Part shown: in pieces, positions 1 to 12,360 of the stretch | Numbering within the stretch: the stretch's first letter is position 1 | How the letters are laid out: each line of letters begins with the position of its first letter | Assembly (NCBI GenBank): GCA_013350335.1 | Contig: CM023539.1 | Location: 41,154,631 to 41,218,630 of the forward strand | Origin: Chimonanthus salicifolius | Lineage: Eukaryota; Streptophyta; Magnoliopsida; Laurales; Calycanthaceae | DNA: 64,000 nucleotides | Direction: 5' to 3' | Program-made: the position numbers and the translations under genes | Notes under the pieces: model-generated | What the model was told of the DNA's origin: nothing | Seen by the model: the letters and a program-made list of their open reading frames with translations, nothing else | Databases searched by the model: none

Positions 1-1989
1 GGTCTTGATCCATTACCGAAGAATCATTAAGTTGCTAGAATAATAATTTGGTTGACCCTACAGCAAGGATTGAAGGTTCTCATTGTTGAACTTGTAAAAA
101 AATATATAATGGAAGAGTGCAATACCGAGAGAAGTATGTAATTACGTTTGTGCTGTGCTAAACAAGTGATGCAAGCGTGTGTAGCGTCAAAAGCCTTCCC
201 TTACGTTCGCTAGGATTTCAGGTCCAATAGTCTTACGGTCAATGGCTATCCCATAGCCGTTCGAATATTTATAAACGATCTACTTGTCGATGGCTTGACG
301 AACAACACCAAAGATGAACAAGTTTTCCCAAGGATTTTATGTGTTTATGGATGATTTAAGGTTAAGTCTTCTTTCAATTAAATTAGTGGTGTTTGAAAGA
401 AAGAAAAGAAGATCTAGAATTCGGCTAATGCTTAATCAAAAGTCAGACATAAATCAACATAAAATCAAATTATGTTTGGTACTTGGCTTGGATTCACAAA
501 TCCAACGGGTGGGATCGCCCCATCCCAAGGGGGTGGCCGTCGGCCTCAAGTCCACTAACTCTACTTGAATTGAGCTCCAAAATAATCCTTATTATTGACT
601 GCCTCAAAAAACTTACAACCTAGCCTTTAAATAGGCCAAAAGGAAATCCCAAACACTTCACACGTTCAAGGTTGAGTGTGATCAAAATACTAACTAATTG
701 GAGTCCAATTGGGCATGCTCATGTGGCTGCCATTGGATGCCTACATGGACCAATGAAATAAATCAAAATGGACACTAGACTTCCACATGGACGGTCCATA
801 TTTAATAATGCTAAAATTACACAATCATTCTCCAAAAACTCCACACGTTTTGGTGTTGGCACAAGTTGACCTTGCCCAATTAGCACACGTTTAGGTTGGA
901 GAGAGTTTAGCTAATGGACGGTCTACCAAGATGTTGAATTAGGGTTCGGAGCAGTTTTGCACCCCTGGACGAAAATGACTATAACTTGAGCTATGTAACT
1001 CAGATTTGGGCATTCTTGGGATCATTAGAAAGATCTTTGACTAAGCTATCCACGCCTAAAATTTCATCAAATTCCGAATTCATGTGATACCTAAAAAGTG
1101 TTCCGTAAGTCAGTGTTGTTTTCAACCATCCGATATAAACCTAACCTTGCTAGATTGTGCCATTTGTCAACTCCAAATCACTTCCATGAGCTCTCCTCAT
1201 TTCCTAGACCTTGTGAACGTGTGGGTCTCCTCCAATTAGGATCCACATGATCTCAAGTTGGGCCTTGGGCCCACAAATGGGTCCGCTTGCGCTGCATCTT
1301 CCAATTCTGGTCCCGGACCAACTAGTTTGGGTATAATACCTCTTAAAGGTGACATTCCAAACAATAAACCCAACCTAGAGTTCAAAACACTCATTGGCTA
1401 AGCCCTTTTTTGAACTACTACTATAAACAATAGAAGGAACTTTGACTTCTGAGGACTTAAGTCCACCAAAATTCTTCCTAAAACCTCAACCTATTCCTAG
1501 AACGGAGTATAAAGATCAACCTGTTTTGAGAGACCAACCCGAGAAAATATGATTCATTCTTTGCCTCCAAACCCCTGAAACTGATGGATGCTTCTAGAAA
1601 AACTAATTGGACATCAATCTCACTCTCCACTCTTTTATATTTCTAAAAAGCTTATTTCACAGGGCATCTTGTTCCTTCCCATATCTCCGTCATCATTTGC
1701 AGAACAGAGCTCAGTTTCTATCCTTCATGGTCCCCAAATCCGTTTCCTCTCCATGTTCTGATTTGATGACCTTTTCCCATTTAACTGGGCAACCTTATTA
1801 GTCCCTTCTATCTTTAAAAATAAAGATATTATTGTACTCTTCATTTCCTTTCCGAAGGAAGTCTCTTTGAACATTTTCATCCTTTTTTGGAATCAATTCT
1901 AAACAAAGATAAAAGAGGGTTTCTCCCATACATCATGGATTCCAACATTTTTCTGCTTTTTCAGGGTTTCATCTAAGCAATCCTAGTAG
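1..1989. other. Non-coding stretch, possible decayed LTR sequence
   Basis: I see no supportable exon here. Short open frames are interrupted and match nothing I recognise. A TATA-like motif followed by a leader-like stretch can be read on the minus strand near 620-640 (TTTAAATAGG on the plus strand), which would suit a decayed minus-oriented LTR, but I cannot find paired termini. The upstream exons of the prolyl 4-hydroxylase that starts at 2828 were looked for here and not found. Confidence 0.3.
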
Positions 1990-2180
1990 CCTTCCAGTGG
2001 TAGGGTTGTCAAACTAGACGCTTGCCTCATAAAGCGAGGTCTTGAGTTTGATTCACGCTCAACCCCTCCGGGCCGTTCCCCATGGTCTAAACTAGTGTGT
2101 ATGGATTGGGAGGTTTACAGATGCTTATGGGATTAGTCTCACCTCCAATGTGAGGTGGGGATACCCATGTTACAAAAAAG
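1990..2180 (+). mobile_element. Diverged tRNA-derived SINE
   Basis: The last 50 bases (GGATTAGTCTCACCTCCAAT type, then GTGAGGTGGGGATACCCATG and an A-rich tail) are nearly the same as the end of the element at 13769-13941. The head has a degenerate tRNA-like B box (GAGTTTGATTCACGC). A shared 3' body, A-rich tail and RNA polymerase III-like boxes point to a SINE. It lies in non-coding sequence just upstream of the first visible prolyl 4-hydroxylase exon, probably in an intron. Confidence 0.5.
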
Positions 2181-2827
2181 AATTTTACAATAGTGCAATT
2201 TTGAATTTATGCATCTATAACTAGTGTCTTTACTTCTTGCATTTGTAGAGTTCCTTAACTGTAAACTATTTGCTTGAATTGGTTTTTCTGTGTTGAAATC
2301 TCTCTCCCCCCCACACATATACACACAAGCAAACCTTTCAGTGATTTTTGCACACAGACACACAACCAAACCGTCAGTGATTTTCGCATATGAGATTTAA
2401 TTCTCATTTGTCTGGACTTCTTTTTTATATTTACTCTACATTAAGGCCATAAATATGCTACTAATCTGAATGTTAACTATGAAGTTTCTAGTCTTCCAAT
2501 GCTCTGGGTATCTTTCACTTTGGTTGATTATGGGATTGAAACCTTTGTAATATCAACTGTCATTTTTCTGGTTCATTTGTTTCCTTACTTAGGAAGTCAT
2601 TTGGGACCAGGCCATTGATGCTGAGGGTTATTATCTGTTGAAGTGAAAGCATTTATTGGCAATTCATTTTACCTTAAGGAGTTTGATTTTCATGTCATTC
2701 TGTTTCTTTTTGGCATTTGTGTGTGTTTCTATATAGATACATGTGTATACATATATATTGGGAAATGTCTGTTTATTTTTGAAGCTTGCAGAACTAGTTT
2801 TAACGAGTGTCAAAAATATATCTGTAG

Positions 2828-5800
2828 GATCCAATTGTTGCTGGCATAGAGGACAAAATAGCAGCATGGACATTTCTCCCAAAAGGTGTGCAAACTGTGG
2901 AGAGTGTGCTCCCCTTTTTTCTGAATCCTTTCCTTTTTTTAGTGCCATCTTTCTTTTGACCCAAGTTACAAATTGTTATGAAGTAAACATATTCCAAATT
3001 AAACTTATTGATCTGGCAACATCCAGAAAATGCTTATTTTGGCCCGCTTCTCGTGCCCTCTATCAATTAATAAAGTTACCAGTTAAAAAAAGAATCCCAA
3101 AATGATGCTTATACTGAATTAGTTAGTCTGGTGGGCCTTTGTTGCAGGCACATCCATGAAATTACATTTCAAACCTAGTTTTATGAGAATTTTGATCGAG
3201 CCAAAGTGGGGCCAAAAATCATCCAATTGGGCCACCAGATTATTGGAATAAGTGCACATGGACCTAGGGACTCATTTATGGTGCTTGGGCCTCCAAATAC
3301 CCTCTTTCAAGGTCAATATGTTGATGAGAGAGAAAAATTGCGGGATTTGCAATGTAGGTGGTCAGACAAGTCAATGTAGGTGGAGATCCCTACATTTTAG
3401 GAGTCAAAATTTGGACCAAGTGAAGTGAACGCAGTGAGCAAGGTAGGGGGTAATGTAACTAGAGACAAGAAGGTATACCGGGTGGGTGAAGCCGTTTTGG
3501 CTTCAAAACTGGGATGTAGCAAAGATGGAGCCAGGAAAATACTGCTTGCAGGGAGTAAGATGGGAATTAAATTTCTAGATTTGGAATCAGCTGAGGATGC
3601 CTTGAAAGAGATCGACTTTCGTTAGACTCAAGGCAATTCGACAGATCATCCAAAATGAAAGGACTGATGGGTTCAGTAAACCTCCTGAAAGTCTACACGT
3701 CTAGGAGAACAGGGATTGAGCAAAGGAAAGAAACATGTTGCCTAATGAGGATGATTTCTTGGAACGTGAGAGGTCTTGGCCTTGGTCTGAAAAGGAGAGC
3801 CATCCGTGGAGTTTTCAGAAAATATCGGACTGATATTATTTTCATTCAAGAGACAGAGAGGAGATTGCAAATTGGGACATCAGTGAGAGCTTGAAGTGCC
3901 AAACTATCTGAAGGTAATTCGGGTGGTCTTCTGATTTTGTGGAAGACGGAAGGCTTTGAGACAATGGCGACTATCATGGGCAATAGGACACTTTCAGTAA
4001 AAGGCAGGCTAGTGGAAGAAAAGGTGGAAGTGATTCTCACTATGTGTACGGTCCGCACTCGATGGTAGAGAGGGAACTTTTTTGGAAGGAGATTCAACAC
4101 TTGAGGAGTGGATGATCAGGGTCGTGGTGCATCGGAGGAGATTTTAATGCTACAAGATTCCCTTCGGAAAGAAGGCAACTAACAGTTGAAGAACCAACGT
4201 CTCGAAAGGCTTCTCTGACTGTATCAACTCCTCTCAGTTGATCGATTATCTGTTATCCGGAGGAAGGTTCACTTGGTCGAATGGGCAGAGTCGTCCCTCT
4301 ATGAGCAGATTGGATAGATTCTTGGTTTCTTTAGATTGGGAAGCGATGTTTAGGAGTTTGGTAAATGTGAAGCTAAGGAGGCCAATCTCAGATCATTGGC
4401 CTATACTCCTCAGTATGGAGGAAGAGGATTGGGGTCGTGGTCCCCGACCGTTTCGTTTCAATAATGCCTATTTGAGGCGTAAGGAGTTTATGGGTACAGT
4501 AAGGGAGTGGTGACTCTCATTTGACCATTTGAAGTTGAGGGTTGGACCGACTTTTGTTTACAAAGAAAATTGAAATTGTTGATGAGATGGGCAACTTGCA
4601 TGTGGAGATGGACCAGATTGGACATTTGTTGGGTGTCTGGGAGAATATGGAGGAAGGAAGGGATTTGACAGAGGGGGAAGCTAAAGAGAAATAATTGTGC
4701 ATGTCTAAACTTTGGGGACTATTAAGGAGAGAAGAGGTGGGATGGAGACAGAAATCCAGGCTACTTGATTGGAGGAGAGATAGGAACACTAAATTCTTCC
4801 ATTGGATGGCCAAAGCAAAGGCTATGGCGAATACCATGAAAGTCGCAATGGTGAATGGCAGAAGGGTGGAAGGGAAAAGGGATCTACGGGAAGCTGTCAT
4901 GAGCTATTTTGCCTCTATTTTTGCTCCAAATGGTGTGGTTAATTCATCCAGACATAGTACAAATTGTCCTGCTACACTACCTTTGGATGGCTCCTATTCA
5001 TACCCCTATGCTTAGCTCCATCCTTCAGGCCTGGAAGCCAAGATCTCTCCTTTTGCAGGTACTTCTACTTGTCCTACTTGTCCGTCCTTCATCACAACCA
5101 TGCACCTCTCACCCCCGGTCGTCTTGAGACAGGGTATACTTTTCCTTCTTTTCAGCCTAGGTACCCTTCGTGGGTGGTTCGTAGTTGGGGAGATGAGAGA
5201 CAGTTACTGGACCAACAGCAGGGGATCCCGTATCTTCGTCTACAACATCCAACAAGGGTTGCTGACCTGAGCAGATGACAACATCACATAGAGCCGACTC
5301 TACTTGGATCAGGGAATCTCAATAGGGGAGATGAGCAGCAGTTATTAGTTCACCAGTAGGGCCTCTCGGAACTTCGGCCACATCATCCAACAGTAGAAGC
5401 GGACTTGAGTAGCCCGGAGCAATACTTGGAGACAACTCTACTTAGATCATGTGCTACCCATCCTTTTGCATTCCTCCACTCTGTTTCCTATAGTGCACAT
5501 CACACCACAGGGGGAGTCTTGCCTAGAGCTAGTGGGGGACCTGAGGTTATTCCATCTAGAGAGGGGGTTACCGCTGCTAACCTTAGACCTATAAGGGTAC
5601 CACCCCTGTCAAATTCCAATGTTGCCTTGAGTGAAGGGGCCAAAAAGGTATCGTGGTTAGAAAGGGAGTTTGAGGAGGCAGAGGTGTTAAGAGGCTTTAT
5701 GATGTATGACACACATATCTTACGTGGACCCCATTTGTTAGTTGATTTATTTTTATTTTTATTTTAGATAATTTCGTTTGATGTCCTAAATATAATTTTA

Positions 5801-8800
5801 TTAGACGTCCTAGTTTAGGTGGGATTTGTATTCCCTTTAAAAGTTTCCTTCTAGAGTTAGTTTTATTTTTTATTTATATAACGATGTGCTGTAAACGAGA
5901 GGAATAAGACTCTCTCAAGAATATTGAATAAAATCAGATTACTATTTTTTATCTTCCTTCTCGTCTTCAGATCTACCAATGAGTAGATAACCTGCCGAAG
6001 GTTTTACAACCCACCTCGACTCGTCGAAGTCGAGGTTTCTCACCGGTGGTCCATCGTGTTCTACGACAGGCACCAAAGGTTGGGCTTAATCCCAGGTGTA
6101 TTCTGCCCCTGTTGCAGCTTACGGCTGAGGTCCAACCTTCCTCCATCCCACTCCATCTACCACGTCTCTCCCAGAGTTGTAGACAACCCTTCACTTTCCA
6201 TCCTTCCTGTCTCCTCATATCTCTCATGCCTCAGTTCCTTCTTCTTCTTTCCAAAGCCATCTTCTTTGCCAGAATCTCCTTGCGACTGGTTCATTTGCCT
6301 CCAATAATGTCCTGCCATTCTCCTTTCTTCCATCACCAACGTCCCATATCCCATTCTCCATCTTCTTTCCTTTCTCTCCACCATCAAGCAACCAACCTGT
6401 AGCCTTGTTTCCTATCAAAATAAGAGAGTTCTTGCCGTTTTTTGGTTAATTCTCAAAATAAGAGATTTCCAGCTGATTCATGTCTTTGATTATCCTGTTT
6501 GAAGCTTTTTGTTTGAGATGAGATGGTGGTTCTATTCCACTTATCTCTTCTTTTTGGGTTTTGGAGGTGGTTTCTAGTCTATGTGTTCTAGTTTCACCAG
6601 TCTGCTCTACAATCTAGTTAAGCACTTAAATCCATTAATTTGTTCAGCAAACATTTTCTGGTAGGAACTTTTCAGTGAACCAGGCATTACCCATTACTTG
6701 AGGATTCATTGTCAAGTGGTGAGGATGATCCTACAAAATCTCAGAACTGCTCAACTGGTTAGCTTGTGGTGTGACGCAAGTAAATGAAACATCGGAATGT
6801 GTGCATCTTAATCAAGCATCTTGAAGTTGAACTTAATACAAATATCAGGGCTTAGGTAGTTGGAATTGGGGAATGGTAACAAATATTGAGGCTTAGGTTC
6901 CATTTGGTGCGTAATAATTGGGGAATTGAATTTGTAGTTCACTGGTATTCACAGATTCCATTAAAAATCTAGCATTTGGTGCGGGCACGCGTGCATGTGT
7001 GTTTAGGTGTGCGGGTGGATGCGTTTGTTTGTGTGTGCGCTCATGTGTCAAAAAGCTGAAAATTGAATTTTCTAGAACTTGAATTATTGAAATCAGTGAT
7101 CCTCATCGTCATCATTATCATCATCGTATCATCATAGCTATTTATCCCATCTATTTGGTGTTGGCACTCATAAATGGTTCGGCAAATTTTCTATGGGCCA
7201 ATTGCCTTTTTGACAGCTGCAACTTTTTGTTTGCATCATTAAGCTCAATGGAATTAGAATTTTTGTCTTTGAGACATTATTCTCAAATCCACAAGTGTCC
7301 GACATGGGTAGATCACACATTTTGAAGTGTATGTGCAGCATAGTGTAGAAGTACAAGAATAAGTTCCTGTCGTTGGTACGAGTGTATGACGGACCAGATA
7401 AAAACTCAAGTACAAATGTTCTCTAATATAAATGAGTAGATAGACATCTTCCCATTAGCCCTGAAGCAACCAAAGTGGCAACAACCTACATAACTATCTG
7501 GAAGTTATTGATGGATCTCCTTCCACATTAGTTGCTGTTACTCTAAAGAATGTTTTTTTCTCATTACCGAGTCAACCTAGTTCTTTTCTGGATTTATTTT
7601 AAATACCAAGAATGAAGAGAACCCTTCCTACAAATATTGAAGAATAAACTACAATGCAATACACATTAAAGTGCCATCCTCCTGTTAACTTTGAATTAAC
7701 CATTCATTTGTGGGACCATGTGGAAACTATTGATGAGATCCAATCTCTACCTGCATCAGTTGCTGTCATTCTATAGAAGGCTTCTTCTCTAATTGTCCAA
7801 TCAAAATCCAGTTCTTGGTTGTTCTAAAACTGAGAAGCAAGTATGCCTTTCCTCTCACATTTCCTCCTGTTACTCCTTTCCAAACCTCACAAGATATGGT
7901 TAGAGTTACAATTTCCACATAAATCCTTCTTGGTTTGACAGCTCCAAAGCTCAAGCATTAATGAGAATCTGAAACAGCTGACCATTCAGCACATGGAAAA
8001 GAATAGGTGGGAATTCTGTTAGGCATGTTTAAAAGTATGTTGAACAAGCAAATATGTGATCAATTGATTCATAACATCCAAGAAAGGAAAAAAAATTATA
8101 GAAAGGAGAACTTAAGATTCTAGTAGGTGGAAGACTTCCAAACTTGTTTTACGAGGGAAAAGATGGTGATTATTCTACTGATAGAATACATGGACTTGCT
8201 CAAAAAACCGTTCAGATCTTCCTTCCAAAATCTCATAGTCCTTCAATTAATTGCAGTAGTTCTTGAAGTTACTATCTCAAACTCTACGTTTAGTTGGAAA
8301 TTTCCAAGCCATTCATCCCCACAATCTGCAATCTTCAAGTTCTTTGGGATGAAAGCTTGTAGAATCTACCGAAGTTGATTTTCGGTAGGTGATCATCATC
8401 CATGCAACTTCCAGTGGTAGGGGTATGCTTGTCTTTGTTCTCAATTCAAGTAGTTGCTTCACTCATTGGCTGTGGCAATTATTTGCTGAGTTTACCTTCA
8501 GGAGAAAATCCCAAATCACCGTCTACCTTATTGAAAACCTTTAAAAAATTATCTTCTTGGAAGAAATTGTACCGACCTTTTGGTGGATGGACTAAACACA
8601 TATCAAATCCATAAGCCAACTCAGTTGTCCACTACTTTTCCTTGCTCAAACTCCCAACCAAAGAGGCAAATTTGCTTAAAAAGATCAAAGGTACTTTTTT
8701 GGACAATGGGTGTGAAGCAAAGGAGAAAGACATCTTATCAATTGGAAAACTACATGTTTTCTGATGGAAAATGAGAATCTTTGTATCAGTAACATCACAC

Positions 8801-11800
8801 AAAAGAATTGGTAGTTACTGGCAAAACTATTGTGGAGTTTTGGGGGAGGAAAGAGGAGTTTTTCAGAAGTTTTAGAAACATATGGGGAGGAAAATATGGC
8901 ATGGGACACTGGTAGTAACGGAGGAGGTTCTTGGCTTGGAAAGATGTGTCCAAATTGAAAGACGATTGGACGGGGTAAAAAATCAAGGACAGATCAAATT
9001 TTGGGGTAGGAGGTGGATTAAGTGAAGCTCTAAACCTTCCATTCATTGACTTTGTGTGTTGCTACACTGAGATCGAAGGAAGGTTGATTTGGCTTTTTCT
9101 AATGTTATAGAAGAAATGGACCGTAAAGTTAAATGTACTATCATCACTGACTTTTCAAAAAAAAAGTTACTATCATCACTCATCATCATCAAAGCCTTTG
9201 TCCTGTCTATTTCGGTCTGCCTTTCGAGTTTCTACCATAAAGTTACTGTATGTGCTGTTTCTTTTTAAATATATATATACTATGCGCACATTATTATAAA
9301 CAAGATAAATGTTGTGACCCATCTTGGATGCAGGAAAGAGTTTGTGGTAGGAAACAAATGGATCTTTTCTGAGCAAATCTGTCGTCCACCTCCTTGAAGT
9401 TGTTGTCTTCACCACCTTGAAGTTGTTGTCTTCACCACATGTGAAAGCTTTTTGTTGGACAACCACCAAACAAAATTTTAATTCAAGATAACCTGAAACT
9501 CATAAAAATGGAAATCTGCAGTTCCTGAAGTTTGTATCTTACTGGCTGGATGTGGAATTGACTGTTCACTTTCCCACCCCCCACACCCCCACCCCTCCCC
9601 ACCTCCTCCTCTCCCTCATTATTATACTTAACCAGCCACATCTTATTGCATTTTCTGTTTGTTAAACATATCTGAAGTATTTTTCTGCTCTCTATTCCTA
9701 GTTATGTGGGTTGTCCCATGGACCTTTCACTCCCTTGTATATGGCTAGGACCTAGGATTCCATTCCTTTTTATAGTAGCGGTGATATTTCATGGAGAGTA
9801 TTCAACGTGCTATAGCTTCAGGAGTATCAATGCAGTGGAACAAAGTGATTCCAAGATAGTCTCCCCATGGCATGAGTGATGGAGACGATCTTTTCAGATA
9901 TTAACTGGTGCCTGACCACAAATCAGGGGATCAACACCTTGGATTGGTTTTTATATCTTTTAACTGATGCTTTTGGAATTTGTTGCCCTTATCTATTCTG
10001 TTAGAATTGGGCTTTTTTTCATGTATTTTGTAGATGTCTTATAACATGCACTTTCCATTTCAAAAAGCCTCTTGCTTGAACAGGTATTGAAAGTGGTGGT
10101 ATATCAGTAAAGGCATGTCAGGAAATTCTTTAATGATGTAGCTAATTTTGATTATACAGGTTCTTCTTCTATGCTTCAAGTTGTCTTTTGACTGTATCCT
10201 GGACTTACAGTTCAAGTAATTGTTTTTCTTGAAAAAAGAAACTCAGTTCTCTCTTTCTCAGAATTAATAAATAAGGAAAAAATGAAAAACAAAACCTAAT
10301 TCTCCTACCTTCACTGATTGACTTTCACCATTTTGTGTGTCAATGATCTTGTAATTTCTTGTAGCAAGTTGACATCTATTTTCTTGTTCCACAGAAAATG
10401 GTGAAGACATTCAAGTCCTAAGATATGAGCACGGACAAAAGTATGATCCTCACTATGATTACTTCACTGATGAGGTCAACATTGCTCGGGGTGGGCACCG
10501 TGTTGCCACTGTACTCATGTATCTCACAGATGTGGTGAAAGGGGGTGAAACTGTGTTCCCTTCAGCAGAGGTTAGTTCAACTATTTTCTTTTTCTCTGTT
10601 CTTGTATGGCCATATTCACTACTCAAAGTAGTTTAGTTTTTTTTTTTTAACAAAAAAAGAAAGAAAAATGTCGAGGTGTTATTTGGACATTTTAATATGT
10701 GAATAAAGTCAATCTGTTATTTCAACATTTTGATGGAATGGATGAAAAGGTGAAAGATCACCTAGTGAGTGACAGAATTCTATGACTGGACCCATCAACC
10801 TTTCCATCTCCACAAATGTTAGCTTTTTTGTTTCTATGATTCTGATAATTTTCTTTTATGGACCAAGAGAAATGTTGTACAAGATTGTGAAGATTCGCCA
10901 AAGGCATTACATACTCATCAAAATAGACCTGCATTGTTTGTTTGACCCCGTTACTCAACAGGTGGCCCTCTTTTCAGGAATATGTCTGGTTGGCCCCATT
11001 ATGTTGTGGGTGATGCTCAGTTTTCTTCCAAACTGATGTGTTTTCTTTGTGTTTTATGACCCAAAAATGGGCAGCCTTGCTGTGGCCCAAAATTGAAAGG
11101 GAGTAGTTCAATTGCATGGAATTTTTTTAAAAAAAATTATGAATCACTTTTCTTTGGGATGGGATTTTCACAAAAAACAAAAAAATAAAAAATAAAAATC
11201 TTTGGGATTGATACATTACCCATTTGCATGTTGGGGGAATAATTTGTTTCTTAAATGGTGGGTTTGCCCTCTCTCTCTCTCTCTCTCTCTCTTCCTGGTA
11301 GAGCTAAGAGACCCCCTTCCAACATTGTACATTTCTTCCTCATTTGAACTTGAGAAATGACATTTATTTTGTCTATAGGAGTCTTCACGTCGTAGAACCC
11401 CTGCAGCAAATGGTGATTTATCAGAATGTGCTCAGCAAGGAATTGCAGGTTGATCCACTTTCACGTTACTTGCTCTTTCAACCTATTCTATCAGGTTAAT
11501 CTTTTATGCTGACAGATTCTCTGTTTGTCTTGAAAATTCTCAGTAAAGCCACGACGAGGGGATGCACTTCTTTTCTTCAGTCTTCACCCCAATGCCACTC
11601 CAGATCCGAACAGTCTCCATGCAGGATGCCCAGTAATTGAAGGCGAGAAGTGGTCTGCAACGAAGTGGATACATGTTGATTCTTTTGATAAGATCATTGG
11701 GGGTAATGATGGTAAATGCACGGATGAGAATGCAAGTTGTGAGAGGTGGGCTGCCCTCGGGGAATGCACAAAGAACCCAGAGTATATGGTGGGAACTACA

Positions 11801-11842
11801 GGGATTCCTGGTGCTTGTAGGAGGAGTTGTAAGGTGTGCTAG
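2828..11842 (+). CDS. Prolyl 4-hydroxylase with C-terminal ShKT domain (3' part of gene, four exons)
   Basis: Coding exons are 2828-2885, 10395-10570, 11379-11448 and 11544-11842, all with AG/GT borders and matching phase. The first reads DPIVAGIEDKIAAWTFLPK; the second continues ENGEDIQVLRYEHGQKYDPH and holds the HYD iron-binding pair; the last holds the distal His (SLHAGCPVIEGEKW) and the Lys (SATKW) that binds 2-oxoglutarate. The C-terminus carries a six-Cys ShKT module ending SCKVC. Known family role: Fe(II)/2-oxoglutarate-dependent hydroxylation of proline in extensin and arabinogalactan proteins, as a type II membrane protein of ER/Golgi. The N-terminal membrane anchor and first exons are not in the window. 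The intron between exons 1 and 2 shown here is 7.5 kb and full of transposon debris. The family call is firm; the paralogue is not determined. Confidence 0.9.
3425..4940 (+). pseudogene. Broken LINE (L1-type) endonuclease region
   Basis: Conceptual translation in shifting frames gives hallmarks of a plant LINE ORF2 N-terminus: MISWNVRGLG at about 3751-3780, IIFIQET near 3837, GGRFTWSNGQ with SRLDRFLVS near 4258-4330, and SDHWPIL near 4390, i.e. an apurinic endonuclease-like (EEP) domain. A following linker (RRDRNTKFFHWMAKAKAMAN) runs to about 4850. Several stops and frameshifts break the frame, and the reverse transcriptase that should follow is absent after about 4940. An upstream 66-codon frame at 3425-3625 may be part of the element. 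It lies inside a host intron in the sense orientation. Confidence 0.75.
5684..6067 (+). mobile_element. LTR-like segment (uncertain)
   Basis: The segment begins TGTTAAGAGG right after a purine-rich run (GAGTTTGAGGAGGCAGAGG) resembling a polypurine tract, and ends TCTACGACA. Its middle has the look of an LTR R/U5 region (TCTCTCAAGAATATTGAATA). No second LTR or target duplication is visible, so this may be a truncated 3' end of an LTR element that also accounts for the unassigned sequence from about 4960 to 5683. Confidence 0.28.
8127..9110 (+). pseudogene. Decayed retroelement-like coding fragments
   Basis: Short open pieces in changing frames (8127-8378, 8402-8614, 8580-8774) are followed by a stretch reading IKFWGRRWI near 8990-9015, which resembles the FW.D.W(I/V)G motif of plant LINE polyproteins after the reverse transcriptase. 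No intact domain exists. I cannot exclude chance resemblance. Confidence 0.25.
9573..9600 (-). other. C-rich tract, potential G-quadruplex on minus strand
   Basis: Five C runs of 3 to 6 bases lie within 28 bp, separated by single A or ACA or T spacers, so the minus strand has five G runs with loops of one to three bases. This fits a quadruplex pattern with short loops. It sits in the long intron of the prolyl 4-hydroxylase gene. Confidence 0.6.
11271..11292 (+). repeat. (CT)n microsatellite
   Basis: An uninterrupted CT dinucleotide run lies in the intron about 85 bp before the third visible prolyl 4-hydroxylase exon. Confidence 0.85.
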
Positions 11843-12240
11843 AAAAGGGTGACTTTTGGCTTCTTTGTGAATAGCATCTGTCAGCGTCTTACAATGTCTC
11901 TGCATCCTACACCAAAGGAGTAAGAAGATGTTTCATTCCTTTTCTTTCTTTGACTTTTAACATTCTTTTTACTCTGTTCATGTCCACTGACTCGTATTTA
12001 CAAAGAAAATATGGAGACTCTAATATGCTGTCTATGACATTCGGCAATGCTAAGATCAAAGGCTGCTGTTTGGATTTTTGCATATTTTCTGATAATTGTA
12101 GCATCAACTGCAGCAGTGTGCAGCCATCCACCATTTGATACATCCCGACTGAGATTGTCGATGCATTTAGGTCAATCGTGGATGATGTCATAATAGAAGT
12201 ACTTTTGATATAGATTTTTTTTTTTTTTTTTTAAGATCAA
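11843..12240 (+). other. Probable 3' UTR and downstream flank of the prolyl 4-hydroxylase gene
   Basis: No coding signal follows the TAG stop at 11840-11842. A long T run occurs at about 12215-12231. A polyadenylation signal cannot be chosen with confidence. Confidence 0.4.
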
Positions 12241-12249
12241 GGTATTTAA

Positions 12250-12360
12250 GTGTCCCACCTGAATTTTCCAGGCATCTCACCTGACTAATCCTTGGGGCAT
12301 ATGTAAACCTCTCAATCTGCACATGCCTATACATAACTAAAGAGAGTGACCTTTTTTTGT
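12250..12360 (-). mobile_element. SINE-like fragment (family 2)
   Basis: The stretch with CACCTGACTAATCCTTGGGG, then AAACCTCTCAATCTGCACA and AGAGAGTGACC is similar to segments at about 26045-26130 and 46536-46661 in the same order. The last of these also carries a reverse-complement B-box-like GAATCGAACTC, suggesting a tRNA-derived SINE. This copy is truncated. Confidence 0.4.

Larger units (their letters stand above)
2886..10394 (+). other. Oversized intron of the prolyl 4-hydroxylase gene
   Basis: A 7509-bp intron begins GTGTGC after a codon-phase-1 exon end and finishes TTCCACAG. It holds an L1-type LINE remnant (3425-4940), an LTR-like piece near 5684-6067, weak LINE-like fragments between 8100 and 9110, a (TCA/TCG)-rich simple tract at 7100-7135, a 23-bp tandem duplication at about 9395-9439 and a C-rich tract at 9573-9600. 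Stretches 6420-8100 and 9605-10394 show nothing else I can name. Confidence 0.75.
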
